A stretch of 64,000 nt of DNA. It comes from Rhinopithecus roxellana (taxonomy: Eukaryota; Chordata; Mammalia; Primates; Cercopithecidae). Below are positions 1 to 10,912 of this stretch, piece by piece; the first letter of the stretch is position 1; the number at the start of each line of letters is the position of its first letter. The DNA lies in contig NC_044553.1 in the NCBI RefSeq assembly GCF_007565055.1, positions 103,763,858 to 103,827,857 of the forward strand, written 5' to 3'. The translations under genes were made by a program, and so were the position numbers. The notes below the pieces were generated by a model. That model saw only the letters and a program-made list of their open reading frames with translations. It did not search any database and was not told the DNA's origin.

Positions 1-189
1 GGGGAGGATGATATTTATTTTAGTTTAGTTCATTTTATTTTTTAGCTCCTGACCTTCAAGGAAATCTTTGAAAGAATGGAGACTTCAGTGATCACACACA
101 ACAAGGAATATAGTCATCTTTTCAAAAATAATCTGGAAAAGTCACTAAACAACCAGACTACTACAGCCTTCAATAAAAAGAAAAACCAA

Positions 190-503
190 GGCTGGGCATG
201 GTGGCTCACGCCTGTTATCCCAGCACTTTGGGAGGCTTCATGAAGCAGTTGGATCACCTGAGGTCAAGAGTTCAAGACCAGCCAGATCAACATGGCAAAA
301 CCCTGTCTCTACTAAAAATACAAAAATTAGCTGGGCATGGTGGTGGGCACCTGTAATCCCAGCTATTTGGGAGGCTGAGGCAGGAGAATCACTTAAACCC
401 AGGAGGCGGAGGTTGCAGTAAGCCAAGATTACACCACTACACTCCAGCTTGGGCAACAAAGTGAGACTCCATCTCAAAAAGAAAAAAACTAATAAAAAAG
501 AAA
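190..503 (+). mobile_element. Alu, full length (AluS-like)
   Basis: Complete dimer with middle and terminal A-rich runs. The flanking duplication 'agaaaaaccaa' (upstream about 179-189, repeated 504-514) marks the insertion into the old L1. Confidence 0.93.
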
Positions 504-629
504 AGAAAAACCAAAGTTCATACCCTGGAGAAGGGGAAAATACGATTTTCAGAGTTACCACATTGTAACAGTCAAATGTCCAATTTTCAATAAAAATCAC
601 AAGGCATACAAAAGAAAAAAGAGGAAAGT

Positions 630-930
630 GGACAGGTGCAGTGACTCACACCCATAATCCCAGCACTTTTGGAGGCCATGGTGGGCGGATCACTTGAAGT
701 CAGGAGTTCAAGACCAACCTGGTCAACATGATGAAACCTCATATCTACTTAAAATACAAAAATTAGCCAGGCATGGTGACACACGCCTAAAACCCCAGCT
801 ACTCGAGAGGCTGAGGCAGGAGAAGTGCTTAAACCCAGGAGGCAGATGTTGCAGTCAGCTGAGATCACACCACTGCACTCCAGCCTGGGTGACAGAGCGA
901 GACTCCATCTCAAAAAAAAAAAAAAAAAAA
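630..930 (+). mobile_element. Alu, full length
   Basis: Starts 'ggacaggtgcagtgactcac' and ends in about 19 A. The duplication 'aggaaagt' occurs at 622-629 and 931-938. Confidence 0.92.
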
Positions 931-1623
931 AGGAAAGTATAACCCATTCAAAGGAACAAAATAAACCAATAAAATTATCCCTGGGGAAGCCCAGACATTG
1001 GACTTACAAGACAAAGACTTAAGAAAAAACTGTCTTAAATATGCTAAAATTGCTAAAGGAAAACATGGACAAAGAACTAAAGAAAATCAGGAAAATGATG
1101 TGTGAATGAAATTAGAATATCAACAAAGATAGAAATTACAAAAAGAAACCAAACAAATTCTGGAACTATAAAGTACAATAACTGAGATGAAAAATTCACT
1201 ATACCAGATTTAAGCAGGCAAAAGAAAGAATCAGGGAATTTGAATATAAGATAATTCAAATTATCAAGTCTGAGGCGCAGAAAGAAAAAAAAAAGAATGA
1301 AGAAAACTGAACAGAGCTTAAAGGGACTTGTGGAAAAGCACCAAGCTGACCATTATTATATGCATTGTGGGAGTTCCAGAAGGAGAAGATAGAGAAAAAT
1401 ACAAAGAGATTATTTGAAGAAATAATGGCTATAAACTTCCCAAATATGATGAAAGGCAAAGAAAAGTCTACTACCAAATGGTTTTAGTGATTAATTTTAC
1501 CAAACAGTTAGAAAAGAATTGACACCATTTCTTCTCAAACTCTTCCAAAAAATTGAAGAGGAAGTCCATTCTTTGAGTCCAGCGTTACCCTGCTATCAAA
1601 GCTAGTTAAAGACATAACAAGAA

Positions 1624-1923
1624 GGCCGGGCGCGGTGGCTCAAGCCTGTAATCCCAGCACTTTGGGAGGCCGAGACGGGCGGATCACGAGGTCAGGAGAT
1701 CGAGACCATCCTGGCTAACACGGTGAAACCCCGTCTCTACTAAAAACTACAAAAAACTAGCGGGGCGACGTGGCGGCACCTGTAGTCCCAGCTACCCGGG
1801 AGGCTGAGACAGGAGAATGGCGTGAACCCGGGAGGCGGAGCTTGCAGTGAGCTGAGATCTGGCCACAGCACTCCAGCCTGGGTGACAGAGCAAGACTCCG
1901 TCTCAAAAAAAAAAAAAAAAAAA
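1624..1923 (+). mobile_element. Young AluYR-type Alu
   Basis: Carries 'ggctcaagcctg' in the left arm and 'gagatctggccac' in the right arm, both features I know from the Old World monkey AluYR group. A perfect 16-bp duplication, 'aaagacataacaagaa', flanks it (1608-1623 and 1924-1939). It retains many CpGs, so it is recent. Confidence 0.93.
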
Positions 1924-2081
1924 AAAGACATAACAAGAAAATCATAGACCAAACAACTTTATGAATGTAATGTGAAAATCAGCAACAAAACACCAGCAAA
2001 CCTAATCCAGCAGTATATTGAAATGATTATATACCATAACCAAGTGGGATTTATCCTAGGAAATGCAAGAGTGGCTCAACA

Positions 2082-2372
2082 GGCCGGGCGCGGTGGCTCA
2101 AGCCTGTAATCCCAGCACTTTGGGAGGCCGAGACGGGCGGATCACGAGGTCAGGAGATCGAGACCTCCTGGCTAACACGGTGAAACCCCGTCTCTACTAA
2201 AAATACAAAAAACTAGCCGGGCGCGGTGGCGGGCGCCTGTAGTCCCAGCTACTCAGAGGCTGAGGCGGGAGAATGGCGGGAACCCGGGAGGCGGAGCTTG
2301 CAGTGAGCCGAGATCGCGCCACTGCACTCCAGCCTGGGCGACACAGCGAGACTCCGTCTCAAAAAAAAAAAA
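2082..2372 (+). mobile_element. Young AluY/AluYR-type Alu
   Basis: Has 'ggctcaagcctg' on the left but the ancestral 'gagatcgcgccactg' on the right, so it carries only part of the AluYR signature. The 15-bp duplication 'aagagtggctcaaca' is perfect (2067-2081, 2373-2387). It sits in the L1 ORF2 remnant. Confidence 0.93.
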
Positions 2373-2403
2373 AAGAGTGGCTCAACATAAAAAAATCAAT
2401 GTG

Positions 2404-2696
2404 ACCAGGCATGGTGACTCACAGCTGTAATCCCAACACTTTGGAAGGCTGAAACAGGAGGATCACTTGATCCCAGGAGTTTGAGCCCAGCCTGGGCAAC
2501 ATGGCAAAACTCCATCTCTACAAAAAACACAAAACTTAGCTGAATGTGATGGCACATGCCTAGAGTCCCAGCTACTCAGGAGCCTGAGGTGGGAAGACTT
2601 GAGCCCAGGAGGTGGAGGTTGCGGTGACCTGAGAACATGCCACTGCACTCCAGCCTGGGCAACATAGCCCGACCCTGTGTGGAAAAAAAAAAAAAA
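2404..2696 (+). mobile_element. Alu, full length, diverged
   Basis: Starts 'ccaggcatggtgactcacag' and ends in about 14 A. L1 sequence is not continuous across it, so a deletion accompanied or followed the insertion. Confidence 0.9.
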
Positions 2697-2757
2697 GTCA
2701 GTATTACCCAAAGTGATCTAGAGTTTCAATACAATCACTATCAAAATTTCAACAACT

Positions 2758-3035
2758 TTGCAGTGGCTCTCACCTGTAATCCCAGCACTTTGGGAGGCCA
2801 AAGCAGGAAGATCACTTGAGCCCAGGAGTTCAAGACCAGCCTGGGAAACATGGTGAAACCCCGTCTCTACAAAATAATACAAAAAATTAGCAGGGTGTGG
2901 TGGTGCACGGCTGTAGTTCCTGCTACCTTGGAGGCTGAGGTGAAATGATCACCTGAGCTGGGGAGGTCATGGCTGCAGTGAGCTGTAATCATGCCACTAT
3001 ACTCTAGTCTGGGCAATAAAGTGAGTCCCTGTCTG

Positions 3036-3066
<31 letters not shown>
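2758..3066 (+). mobile_element. Alu, missing its first bases
   Basis: Begins within the left arm ('gcagtggctctcacctg') and ends in a pure run of about 30 A. L1 ORF2 resumes after it. Confidence 0.9.
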
Positions 3067-3067
<1 letters not shown>

Positions 3068-3133
3068 CCTTTTTTTTGCAAAAATAGAAAAGGTGATTTT
3101 CAAATTTATATAGAATTGCCTGAATAGCAATAA

Positions 3134-3187
3134 GAGTCTTGAACATTAAGAACAGTGTTGGAGTCTTGAACATTAAGAACAGTGTTG
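3134..3187. repeat. 27-bp direct tandem duplication
   Basis: Two identical 27-bp units (3134-3160 and 3161-3187) beginning 'gagtcttgaacattaag' lie in the ORF2 remnant. Other L1 copies have one unit here, so this is a local slippage or repair duplication. Confidence 0.9.
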
Positions 3188-3295
3188 GAGACCTCACACA
3201 TCCCAATTCCAAAATTTATTACAAAGCCATAGTAATCAAAACAGTGTGATACTGGCATAAGGATGAATATATACTTATTTATATATAAATATATA

Positions 3296-3597
3296 TTTGT
3301 TTTGTTTTGTTTTTTGACACAGAGTCTCACTCTGTTGTCGAGGCTGGAGTGCAGTGGTGCAATCTCGGCTAACTGCAACCTCCGCCTCCTGAATTCAAGC
3401 GATTCTCCTGCCTCAGCCTCCTGAGTAGCTGGGATTACAGGCATGTGCCACCATGCCCAGCTAATTTTTGTATTTTTACTAGAGACGGGGTTTCACCATG
3501 TTGGCCAGGCTGGTCTTGAACTCCTGAGCTCAGGTGATCTGCCTGCCTTGGCCTCCCAAAGTGCTGGAATTACAGGTGTGAGCCACCGTGCCTGGCC
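3296..3597 (-). mobile_element. Alu, full length, minus strand
   Basis: A TTTTG-rich reversed tail is followed by the reverse-complement body and ends at 'ggcc' at 3597. It abuts an AT-rich run. Confidence 0.92.
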
Positions 3598-3755
3598 AAA
3601 TATATATTTATTTGTAATTATATTTATTTTTTCTTTTTTTATTTCTTTTTTATTTATATATAAATATATATTTATAATATATAATATATAAATAAAAATA
3701 TATATTTAATTTTTATCTATACATTATATAAATATATATATATTTATATTGGAGT
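3598..3755. repeat. AT-rich low-complexity tract
   Basis: About 158 bp, almost only A and T (TATAAA and TTTAT motifs), ending in GTGTGTGTGT. It lies exactly where L1 is interrupted and was probably seeded at the Alu insertion site. Confidence 0.85.
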
Positions 3756-4252
3756 GTGTGTGTATACCAATGGAATAGAATAGAGATCCCAGAAATAAAC
3801 TCTTACATTTATGGTCAATTGATTTTTGACAAGGTTATCAAGACAACTCAGTGGAGAAAACATAGCTTTTTTCAACAAATGGGACCGGGACAACTGGATA
3901 TACATGTGCAAAAGGATGAAATGGGCTTCCTACCTCATACTATACACAAAAATTAACTCAAAATGGAGCAATGATTTAAAATAAATATAAGAGATAAAAC
4001 CATACAACTCTTACAAGAAAACATAAGGGTAAATCTTTATGATCTTAAATTTGGCAATAGATTCTTAGATATGATACCAAAAGCCTGAGCAACAAAAGAA
4101 AAAACAAAGTTGGACTTCATCAAAATTAAAAATTTTTGTGTATCAAAGGACATTATCAAGGAAATGAAAAGACAATCTACAGAATGGTAGAAAACGTTTG
4201 CAAGTCATGCATCTAATAAGCATGTAATATCCAGAATATTTTAAAAACTCCT

Positions 4253-4572
4253 AGCTGGGCATGGTGGCTCACGCCTGTAATCCCAGTACTTTGGGAAGCC
4301 GAGGTGGGCAGATCATAAAGTAAGGAAATCAAGGCCATCCTGGCTAACACGGTGAAATCCCGTCTCTACTAAAAATACAAAAAATTAGCCAGGCGTGATC
4401 GCATGCGCCTGTAGTCCCAGCTACCTGGGAGGCTGAGGCAGGAGAATTGCTTGAACCCAGGAGGTGAAGGTTGCAGTGAGCCGAGATCGCACCACTGCAC
4501 TCCAGCCTGGGCAACAGAGTAAGATTCCATCTCAAAAAAAGGAAAACAAAACAAAACAAAACAAAAAAAAAC
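4253..4572 (+). mobile_element. Alu with CAAAA-repeat tail
   Basis: Complete dimer. The tail has become 'acaaaacaaaacaaaac'-type repeats. Confidence 0.92.
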
Positions 4573-4630
4573 CCTGTAACTCAACAACAAAAAAAACCCA
4601 GTTCAAAAACGTACAAAAGAACTGAATCCA

Positions 4631-4938
4631 GGCTGGGTGCGGTGGCTCACGCCTGTAATCCCAGCACCCTGGGAGACTGAGGCAGGCAGATCACGAGGTC
4701 AGGAGTTCGAGATCAGCCTGGCTAACATGGTGAAACCCTGTCTCTACTAAAAATACAAAAAAAAAAAAAAAAAATTAGCCAGGAATGGTGGCAGGCACCT
4801 GTAATCCCAGCTACTCAGGAGGCTGAGGCAGGAGAATCACTTGAAACCGGAAGGCAGAGGTTGCAGTGAGCCGAGATTGCACCACTGCACTCCAGCCTGG
4901 GCGAAAGAGCATAACTCTGTCTCACAAAAAGAAAAAAA
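4631..4938 (+). mobile_element. Alu, full length
   Basis: The duplication 'aaaagaactgaatc' is perfect (4615-4628 and 4939-4952). The middle A-tract is expanded to about 17 A. Confidence 0.93.
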
Positions 4939-5466
4939 AAAAGAACTGAATCGATATTTTTCCAAAGAAGATATACAAATGGCCAATAAGCACATGAAAA
5001 TATACTCAATATCATTAGTCAGTTGGGAAATGCAAATCAAAACTACAATGAAATATCACTTTAAATCTATCAGTATCACTATAATTCTTTTTGTAAAACA
5101 GAAAATAGCAAGTGTTGGCAAACCTTTATGTATTGCTGACGGAAATGTAAAATTATGCAGCTGCTGTGGAAAACAGTTTGACAGTTCCTCAGAAAGCTAG
5201 ACATACAACTACTACAACCCAGCAATTTCACTCCTAGCTACATAGCCAACAGAATTAAAAACGGATTCAGTTATTTGTATGCCAATGTTCATTGCAGCAT
5301 TGTTCACAAGAACCAAAAGATGGAAACAATACAGTTTTCATCAACTGTATTGATGAGGGATAAATAAAATGAGTATATATATGCAACAGAATATTATTCA
5401 GCCTTAAAAAGGAGTGAAATTCTGATGCATGCTACAATATGGATGAAACTTTGAAACATTATGCTA

Positions 5467-5778
5467 GGCTGGGCATGGTGGCTCACACCTGTAATCCCAG
5501 CACTTTGGGAGGCCGAGGCAGGCAGATTACTTGAGGTCAGGAGTTCATGACCAGCCTGGCCAACATGGTGAAACCCGCCTCTGCCGAAAATACAAAAATT
5601 AACCGATGTGGTGGTGCACACCTGTAATCCCAGCTACTTGGGAGGCTGAGGCAGGAGAATCACTTGAACCTGGGAGGTGGAGGCTGCAGTAAGCCAAGAT
5701 CACGACACTGCACTTCAGCCCAGGTGACAGAGTGAGACTCTGTCTCAAAAAAAAAAAAAAAAAAGAAAAAAGAAAAAA
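5467..5778 (+). mobile_element. Alu, full length
   Basis: The duplication 'aaacattatgcta' (5454-5466 and 5779-5791) marks insertion in the L1 3' region. Confidence 0.93.
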
Positions 5779-6118
5779 AAACATTATGCTAAGTGAAATA
5801 AGACAGCGACAGAGACAAAATATTCTATGATTCCACTTATATGAAATATGTAGAATAGGCAACTTCATAGAGACAGGAAATATATTAGAAATTACCAAGG
5901 GCTGGATGGAGGAGAGAATGGGAATTTACTGCTTATTGGTTACAGAATTTCCGTTTGGGGCGATGAAAAAGTTTTGGAAACAGATTGTGGTGATAGTTGC
6001 ACCACACTGTGAATGTAATTAATGCCACTGAAATGAATACTTAAAAATGGTTAAAAATGACAAATTTTATGTATATTATATATAAATATAAGATTAAATT
6101 ATCATTAAAGAAAATATG

Positions 6119-6409
6119 GGCTGGGTGCAGTAGCTCACACCTGTAATCCCAGTACTTTGGGAGGCTGAGGCAGGTGGATCACGAGGTCATATCAAGACCA
6201 TCCTGGCCAACATGGTGGAACCCCATCTTCCCTAAAAATACAAAAATTAGCTGGGTGTGGTGGCGCATGCCTGTAATCCCAGCTACTTGGGAGACTGAGG
6301 CAGGAGAATTGCTTGAACCAGGGAGTTGGAGGTTGCAGTAAACCGACATCACGCCACTGCACTGTAGCCTAGCGACAGAGCAAGACTTTGTCTCAAAAAA
6401 AAAAAAAAA
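6119..6409 (+). mobile_element. Alu just 3' of the old L1
   Basis: Starts 'ggctgggtgcagtagctcac' and ends in 14 A. It lies at the A-rich end of the L1. Confidence 0.92.
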
Positions 6410-6429
6410 TCTTTATCTGAGGCCCCATG

Positions 6430-6433
<4 letters not shown>

Positions 6434-6465
<32 letters not shown>
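6434..6465. repeat. (AC)16 microsatellite
   Basis: Uninterrupted dinucleotide run of 32 bases, likely length-polymorphic. Confidence 0.95.
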
Positions 6466-6468
<3 letters not shown>

Positions 6469-6796
6469 ACCATAATAGCTAATGGTTATCATCAGGATAA
6501 TGCTTTCCTTTCTATAGGAAAGAGAATTGAATACAATTGGGGAAAGAGTTTCATTGGAAATATTCTATGGGTAATATCCTATTTATAACTGTATGATGGA
6601 CAGATGGATATTTTAGTATATTTTTATACTTTTGTTATATCTTAATATAATAAAGTATGACTCAAGGGGCACATTTAAAAATAATAAAATAAATTTTAAA
6701 GTATATAATGAAGGCAGGATGTTATAGCAGCACAAAGAAAATGCCCAAACAGATGATAAGGATTCTCAAAGAAGCCTAGACATAACACACAACACT
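6466..6796. other. Non-repetitive, AT-rich, unassigned
   Basis: No repeat family, gene motif or long reading frame seen. Confidence 0.6.
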
Positions 6797-6895
6797 AGAC
6801 TGTAAGTTCCAAGAGGTTAAAAACTATGTACAATTTACCCGCCATTGTATCCCAAATATCTAGCACACAGTAGGTACTTAATATTTGCTGAATTT
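6797..6895 (+). mobile_element. L2 3'-end relic
   Basis: Matches the mammalian-wide L2 tail: 'gactgtaagttcc', then 'cagtaggtacttaatatttg'. It is heavily diverged and is old ancestral sequence. Confidence 0.7.
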
Positions 6896-6998
6896 TAAAA
6901 ACTCATGGCTATTACTGTAAGAAAATTTAATGTCTAAGAAAATCTGGAGTCAGCTGGATAAATTTGGGAGGTATTATTTTGCTTTATAAAATATTTCA

Positions 6999-7303
6999 GG
7001 CCAGGCACAATGGATCACACTTACAATCCCAGCACTTGGGAGGCCAAGGTGGGAGGATTGTTTGAATCCAGGAGTTCAAGACCAGCCTGAGCAGCATAGT
7101 GAGACCTCATCTCTAAATAAATTTTTTTTAGTTATCTGGGTGTGATGGTACATGCCTGTAGTCCCAGCTACTCTGGGAGGAGGCTGAGGTGGGAGGATCG
7201 CTTGAACCTAGGAGGTTGAGGCTGCAGTGAGCCGTGATCATGCCACTCCACTCAGCCTGGGTAACAAAGTAAGACCCTGTCTCAAAAAAAAAAAAAAAAA
7301 AAA
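6999..7303 (+). mobile_element. Alu, old (AluJ/S-like)
   Basis: Complete dimer with many CpG-decay changes ('ggccaggcacaatggatcac') and an A-tail of about 20. Confidence 0.9.
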
Positions 7304-7414
7304 GACATAATTCCTATATAAAACAAGCTGTTTGGGTGAACTGAAGTTATATATGGCATATAAACATATGATTTGCTTATAACTTTGAATAATCTATGTA
7401 GAATAAAATAGTGT

Positions 7415-7545
7415 AATAGTTAAAGGTTTGGACTTTGGAGTCCCCAGCCCTCAAGTTTATTTCCAGTGCTGTGGTTCGCTTATATGTAAAATAGGGGTGA
7501 TAATAGTACATATCCTACTGAGTTGTTATGAGGACTAAATGAAAA
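7415..7545 (+). mobile_element. MIR relic
   Basis: The MIR core is recognisable: 'tagttaaaggtttggacttt', then 'tatgtaaaataggggtgata' and 'gttatgaggactaaatga'. Confidence 0.75.
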
Positions 7546-7654
7546 GAAGCCAAATAAATATAAGGGATAAAATCTATGACATGGGTCTCAGTGTCTCTCA
7601 GCTTTTCATCCCAAGGAATAGGGAAAGGAGAATGAATTGAGTGAATAGAGGTTT

Positions 7655-7745
7655 GCATTATTGAATAAATATTTATTGAACATCTATTGAGTGCTGAGGA
7701 TAGCAATGAGACCTAATCAGGGAGCTTACAATCTCAATTTTAAGA
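7655..7745 (+). mobile_element. Ancient repeat relic (L2/MIR class)
   Basis: 'ttattgaacatctattgagt ... ggagcttacaatct' resembles a common mammalian-wide repeat end. Family assignment is uncertain. Confidence 0.45.
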
Positions 7746-7771
7746 GGCTATTAAAGTTAAAACTTTGTACA

Positions 7772-8070
7772 GGCCGGGCATGGTGGCTCACGCCTGTAAT
7801 CCCAGCACTTTGGGAGGCTGAGGCATGCAGATCACTTGAGGCCAGGAATTCAAAACCAGCCTGGCCAACATGGTGAAACCCCTTCTACACTGAAAATACG
7901 AAAAATTAGCCAGGCCTGGTAGCATGCACCTGTAGTCCCAGCTGCTTGGGAGGCTGAGCCACAAGAATCGCTTGAACCTTGGAGTCGGAGGCTGCATTGA
8001 GCTTAGATTGCACCACTGTACTCCAGCCTGGGTGACAGAGCAACTCTGTCTAAAACAAACAAACAAAAAA
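7772..8070 (+). mobile_element. Alu, full length
   Basis: Starts 'ggccgggcatggtggctcac'. The tail is a CAAA-type repeat. An imperfect duplication around 'ctttgta' flanks it. Confidence 0.92.
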
Positions 8071-8104
8071 GCTTTGTAGTAAAGTAAAGGGAAAAAACTA
8101 AATG

Positions 8105-8325
8105 AGGCAGCATTGTATAATGAAAAAAAGTACAAGCTGGAATCCCTTTGATTATTGGCCCTATTGCCTTTCAGTGTGATCTCAGAAAGTTACTTAGTCT
8201 CTCTACATAAACAAGAGAATAATAATATATATACCTTACTGAGAAATAAAAGATATAAAGTATATTAATGAGTCTAAAATAGTACCCTACCCTAGTAGAT
8301 CCTACATAAATGTCAAACTTCTTTT
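8105..8325 (+). mobile_element. MIR relic
   Basis: 'gaggcagcattgtataatg', 'gtgatctcagaaagttactt' and 'tagtagatcctacataaatg' follow MIR order, with about 30 percent divergence by eye. Confidence 0.7.
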
Positions 8326-9044
8326 CCTCCCTGAAGGAAAAACAAATCATATAAAATTAAATCTATGCAGTGGCCTCAATTGCATAAAATTATGCATACA
8401 TATAGTCCAGCACAGAAATGAACATAGAAAAGTGAACCAAAACTATTGATTTGGTGTGAGGTGAGATTTTTAAGTGTTCTAATCTGTCACTACTGCAATG
8501 TTATTCATGCAAGAAATAAAAAATTATTTTCTTAAAAAGTCATAGTTACTTTGAGACATAGAATACAAATAAGAAAATAATTTTTAATTTTAGAGAAAAA
8601 AATCATGGCTAGTTGTTATGGGGCCTCAGAAAAATATATTTTCTTTAATGATAATTTAATCTTGTATTTATATATAATATTATATAATAACCTAACAACA
8701 TATTTAAAGATCCTGTGAAAGTAGTGGTATGCCTGTGTTGCCTTCCTCCAAATTTTGAATTGACCCTCTGCTTCTGGCTTCAATGAGTAAGATTGCTGCA
8801 TACTTTGAGACTTCATCAGGCCCTGCTCTCAAGTCTTTTGGATAAGAATAAGCAAGACCCAGCAGGTCTCAAAATGGGACCAGATAGCTCATAAGGCCTG
8901 TCATTATCAATGTCCATACTGCTTCCAAGCAACCAGAGTTTTAAAAAGAAACTTAGGAGGAGGAAATCTGTTGGCATGTCCTTGTAGTAAACAATTGTGA
9001 GCTGATGTGGGTCACATATACAACTTTAGATATATTTCACTCAT
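8326..9044. other. Non-repetitive, unassigned
   Basis: Alu-free AT-rich DNA. No coding signature recognised. The only long frames are stop-bounded chance frames. Confidence 0.55.
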
Positions 9045-9190
9045 TTTGTTTAGAGCCCTAAAAGGTACATTTTTTTTTTATGGAGAAAGAAACTTGAGAC
9101 ACTAAAAGAGGTCACTTGTGACATGCAAAATACAGTAGAATGGCATGTAATCAGATTTCTCAGTCCAGAGCTTTTCCTAATGCTTTCTAT
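9045..9190 (-). mobile_element. MIR relic, minus strand
   Basis: Reverse MIR motifs 'gagaaagaaacttgagacac', 'gtcacttgtgacatgcaa' and 'tttctcagtccagagctttt'. Confidence 0.65.
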
Positions 9191-10146
9191 TATTGGCCTG
9201 CTGAGAATTCCCTCAGTCTTTGCCACTAAATAAATGGGGATCAGAATGTATCAGGGTCCTGAGAACTAACAAAATGCTGTATTTGATGATTTGACTCCTG
9301 GGAGGCAAAATAGGCTAGAAAATATCATTAGTAACATTTGTTTGAGAAAAGATGTAACAAACCACATAGTCCTAGTCAGAACATGGGAATGAAGTTTTGC
9401 CTCTTTTTCCCTACTGTTTGGTATTATATTCCCATAAGAAGGTTGTTTTAATAGTAGTTATGGTCACAGGAAAACAGAGAATTGTACAGTGGGTATTTTG
9501 ATAACCTTTATATAAGGGAAAGGGCAGCAGCCTCTTCTAAAGAAATTCCCAGTCATTCAGGAGTGAGGCAGCTGGGGAAAAAACAGTCTTATCTCTCAGG
9601 ACACACCAACTACCAAGATAATCTAAGAGTCGTTGTTTACAACTGAGTACTTGTGAAGTTGACAAATAGGTTGTGTGTGCCCTGCTTGTGTGCATAAAAA
9701 GAGACAAGGCAGTGAAGTCATCAGTAAAGAGTGACCCTTCCCAAGAGACCTGTTATGATGCAAGTCATCAGCAGCCCAGTGATTCCCACACATATGATAA
9801 AGTGTATGATTTTTCTTAACACACCGGGATTTTTATTAGATCCTAACAGAATAGTAAGAAAAGTTGGTTCCCTTTTGTTTTCCTCTTGGACCTGTCATCA
9901 ACTTGGCAAAAATAACTGTTTCTACCAATTGTAGCAATAGGGCTAATGGAACACCTGCAAACACGAATTATGCCCTTTTTTGGAAATGGAGGCAGTTGTT
10001 ATACTGATGCAGAATAAGTGGAAGCCTGTCTGGAAAGAGCACTCAGAAAGAAAGAACAGGTTATTATTTTCCTTGCTGAGGACTAAAATAATAAGGGTAA
10101 CAGTAGTTGAAATTTGTATAGCATTTGTATAGCATTTGTCAATTTT
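9191..10146. other. Non-repetitive, unassigned
   Basis: No gene recognised. It includes 'gcataaaaag' near 9693 and, at about 10110-10139, a short direct repeat of 'catttgtatag'. Neither is enough to call a promoter. Confidence 0.5.
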
Positions 10147-10160
10147 CAAAGTGCTTTTTT

Positions 10161-10461
10161 TTTTCTTTTTTTTTTTTCGAGAGAGTCAGTCTTGCTCTGT
10201 TGCCCAGGCTAGAGTGCAGTGGTGCGATCTGGGCTCACTGCAAGCTCTGCCTCCCGGGTTCACACCATTCTCCTGCCTCAGCCTCCCAAGTAACTGGGAC
10301 TACAGGCGCCCGCCACCACGCCTGGCCAATTTTTTGTATTTTTAGTAGAGACGGGGTTTCACCGTGTTAGCCAGGATGGTCTCGATCTCCTAACCACGTG
10401 ATTCTCCCGCCTTGGCCTCCCAAAGTGCTGGGATTACAGGTGTGAGCCACCACGCCCGGCC
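10161..10461 (-). mobile_element. AluY-like, minus strand
   Basis: Well preserved, with a 14-bp duplication 'caaagtgctttttt' (10147-10160 and 10462-10475). Confidence 0.93.
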
Positions 10462-10732
10462 CAAAGTGCTTTTTTAAAATACTTTCACAAAGGAACTGTG
10501 ACTCTCCGTTTTGATGTTTCAAGTTAGAGTACTTAGGGGATGCTGAGGCTTCCCTTGCAAATTTCTTTCTCACAGTCATGGTGAAAGGCGTACCCTCTGG
10601 ACCCTTCTTGGGTGAGTGAGCAGGTTAACATGATAACTCTAACATTCCAATATCCCTAAACCTTTGGATACCTTGCTCTGCAGTATTCCAAGGGAACATT
10701 ACTTCATCTGGTCTTCAAAATCTTTCTCTTCT

Positions 10733-10912
10733 GTGTAATCTGTGCCATGTCACTTAACCTCTCAGAAGTTCAGTCCCACTATCTGTAACAAAAAAAAAAA
10801 AAAAAAAAGAATAATACCATTTACTTAAGAGGATTGTTTTGATGATGGAAAGAAAGCATATGTATAAAGTATTTAGCACCATGCCTAGAATGAGGGATCA
10901 GTGAATGCTGTC
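10733..10912 (+). mobile_element. MIR relic with expanded internal A-run
   Basis: 'gtcacttaacctctcagaag', then 'actatctgtaac', an 18-A run where MIR normally has AAATG, then 'gaggattgttttgatgatgg' and 'agcaccatgcctagaa'. Confidence 0.75.

Larger units (their letters stand above)
1..6110 (+). mobile_element. Old L1 (L1MA/MB-like), internally deleted, split by ten Alus
   Basis: From about 935 the sequence reads as L1 ORF1 up to about 1455. It then jumps to the reverse-transcriptase part of ORF2 (1470-1620, 1940-2067, 2388-2403) and on to the C-terminal part (2697-2757, 3067-3295, 3756-4252, 4573-4630, 4953-5466). It ends in a typical 3' UTR at 5792-6110. The ORF1/ORF2 junction lies near 'caaagaaaag', a short stretch shared by both ORFs, and removes more than 2 kb. 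A second gap of several hundred bases lies around the Alus at 2404-3066. The pieces stay colinear and in one orientation, so this is a single copy. Stops and frameshifts make it dead. The first 190 bases and 504-629 are assigned only by continuity and are the weakest part. Confidence 0.85.

Noticed and set aside
9655..9760. Promoter with a TATA-like 'gcataaaaag'
   Set aside because: No initiator, GC-rich flank or downstream exon supports it; AT-rich DNA gives such words often.
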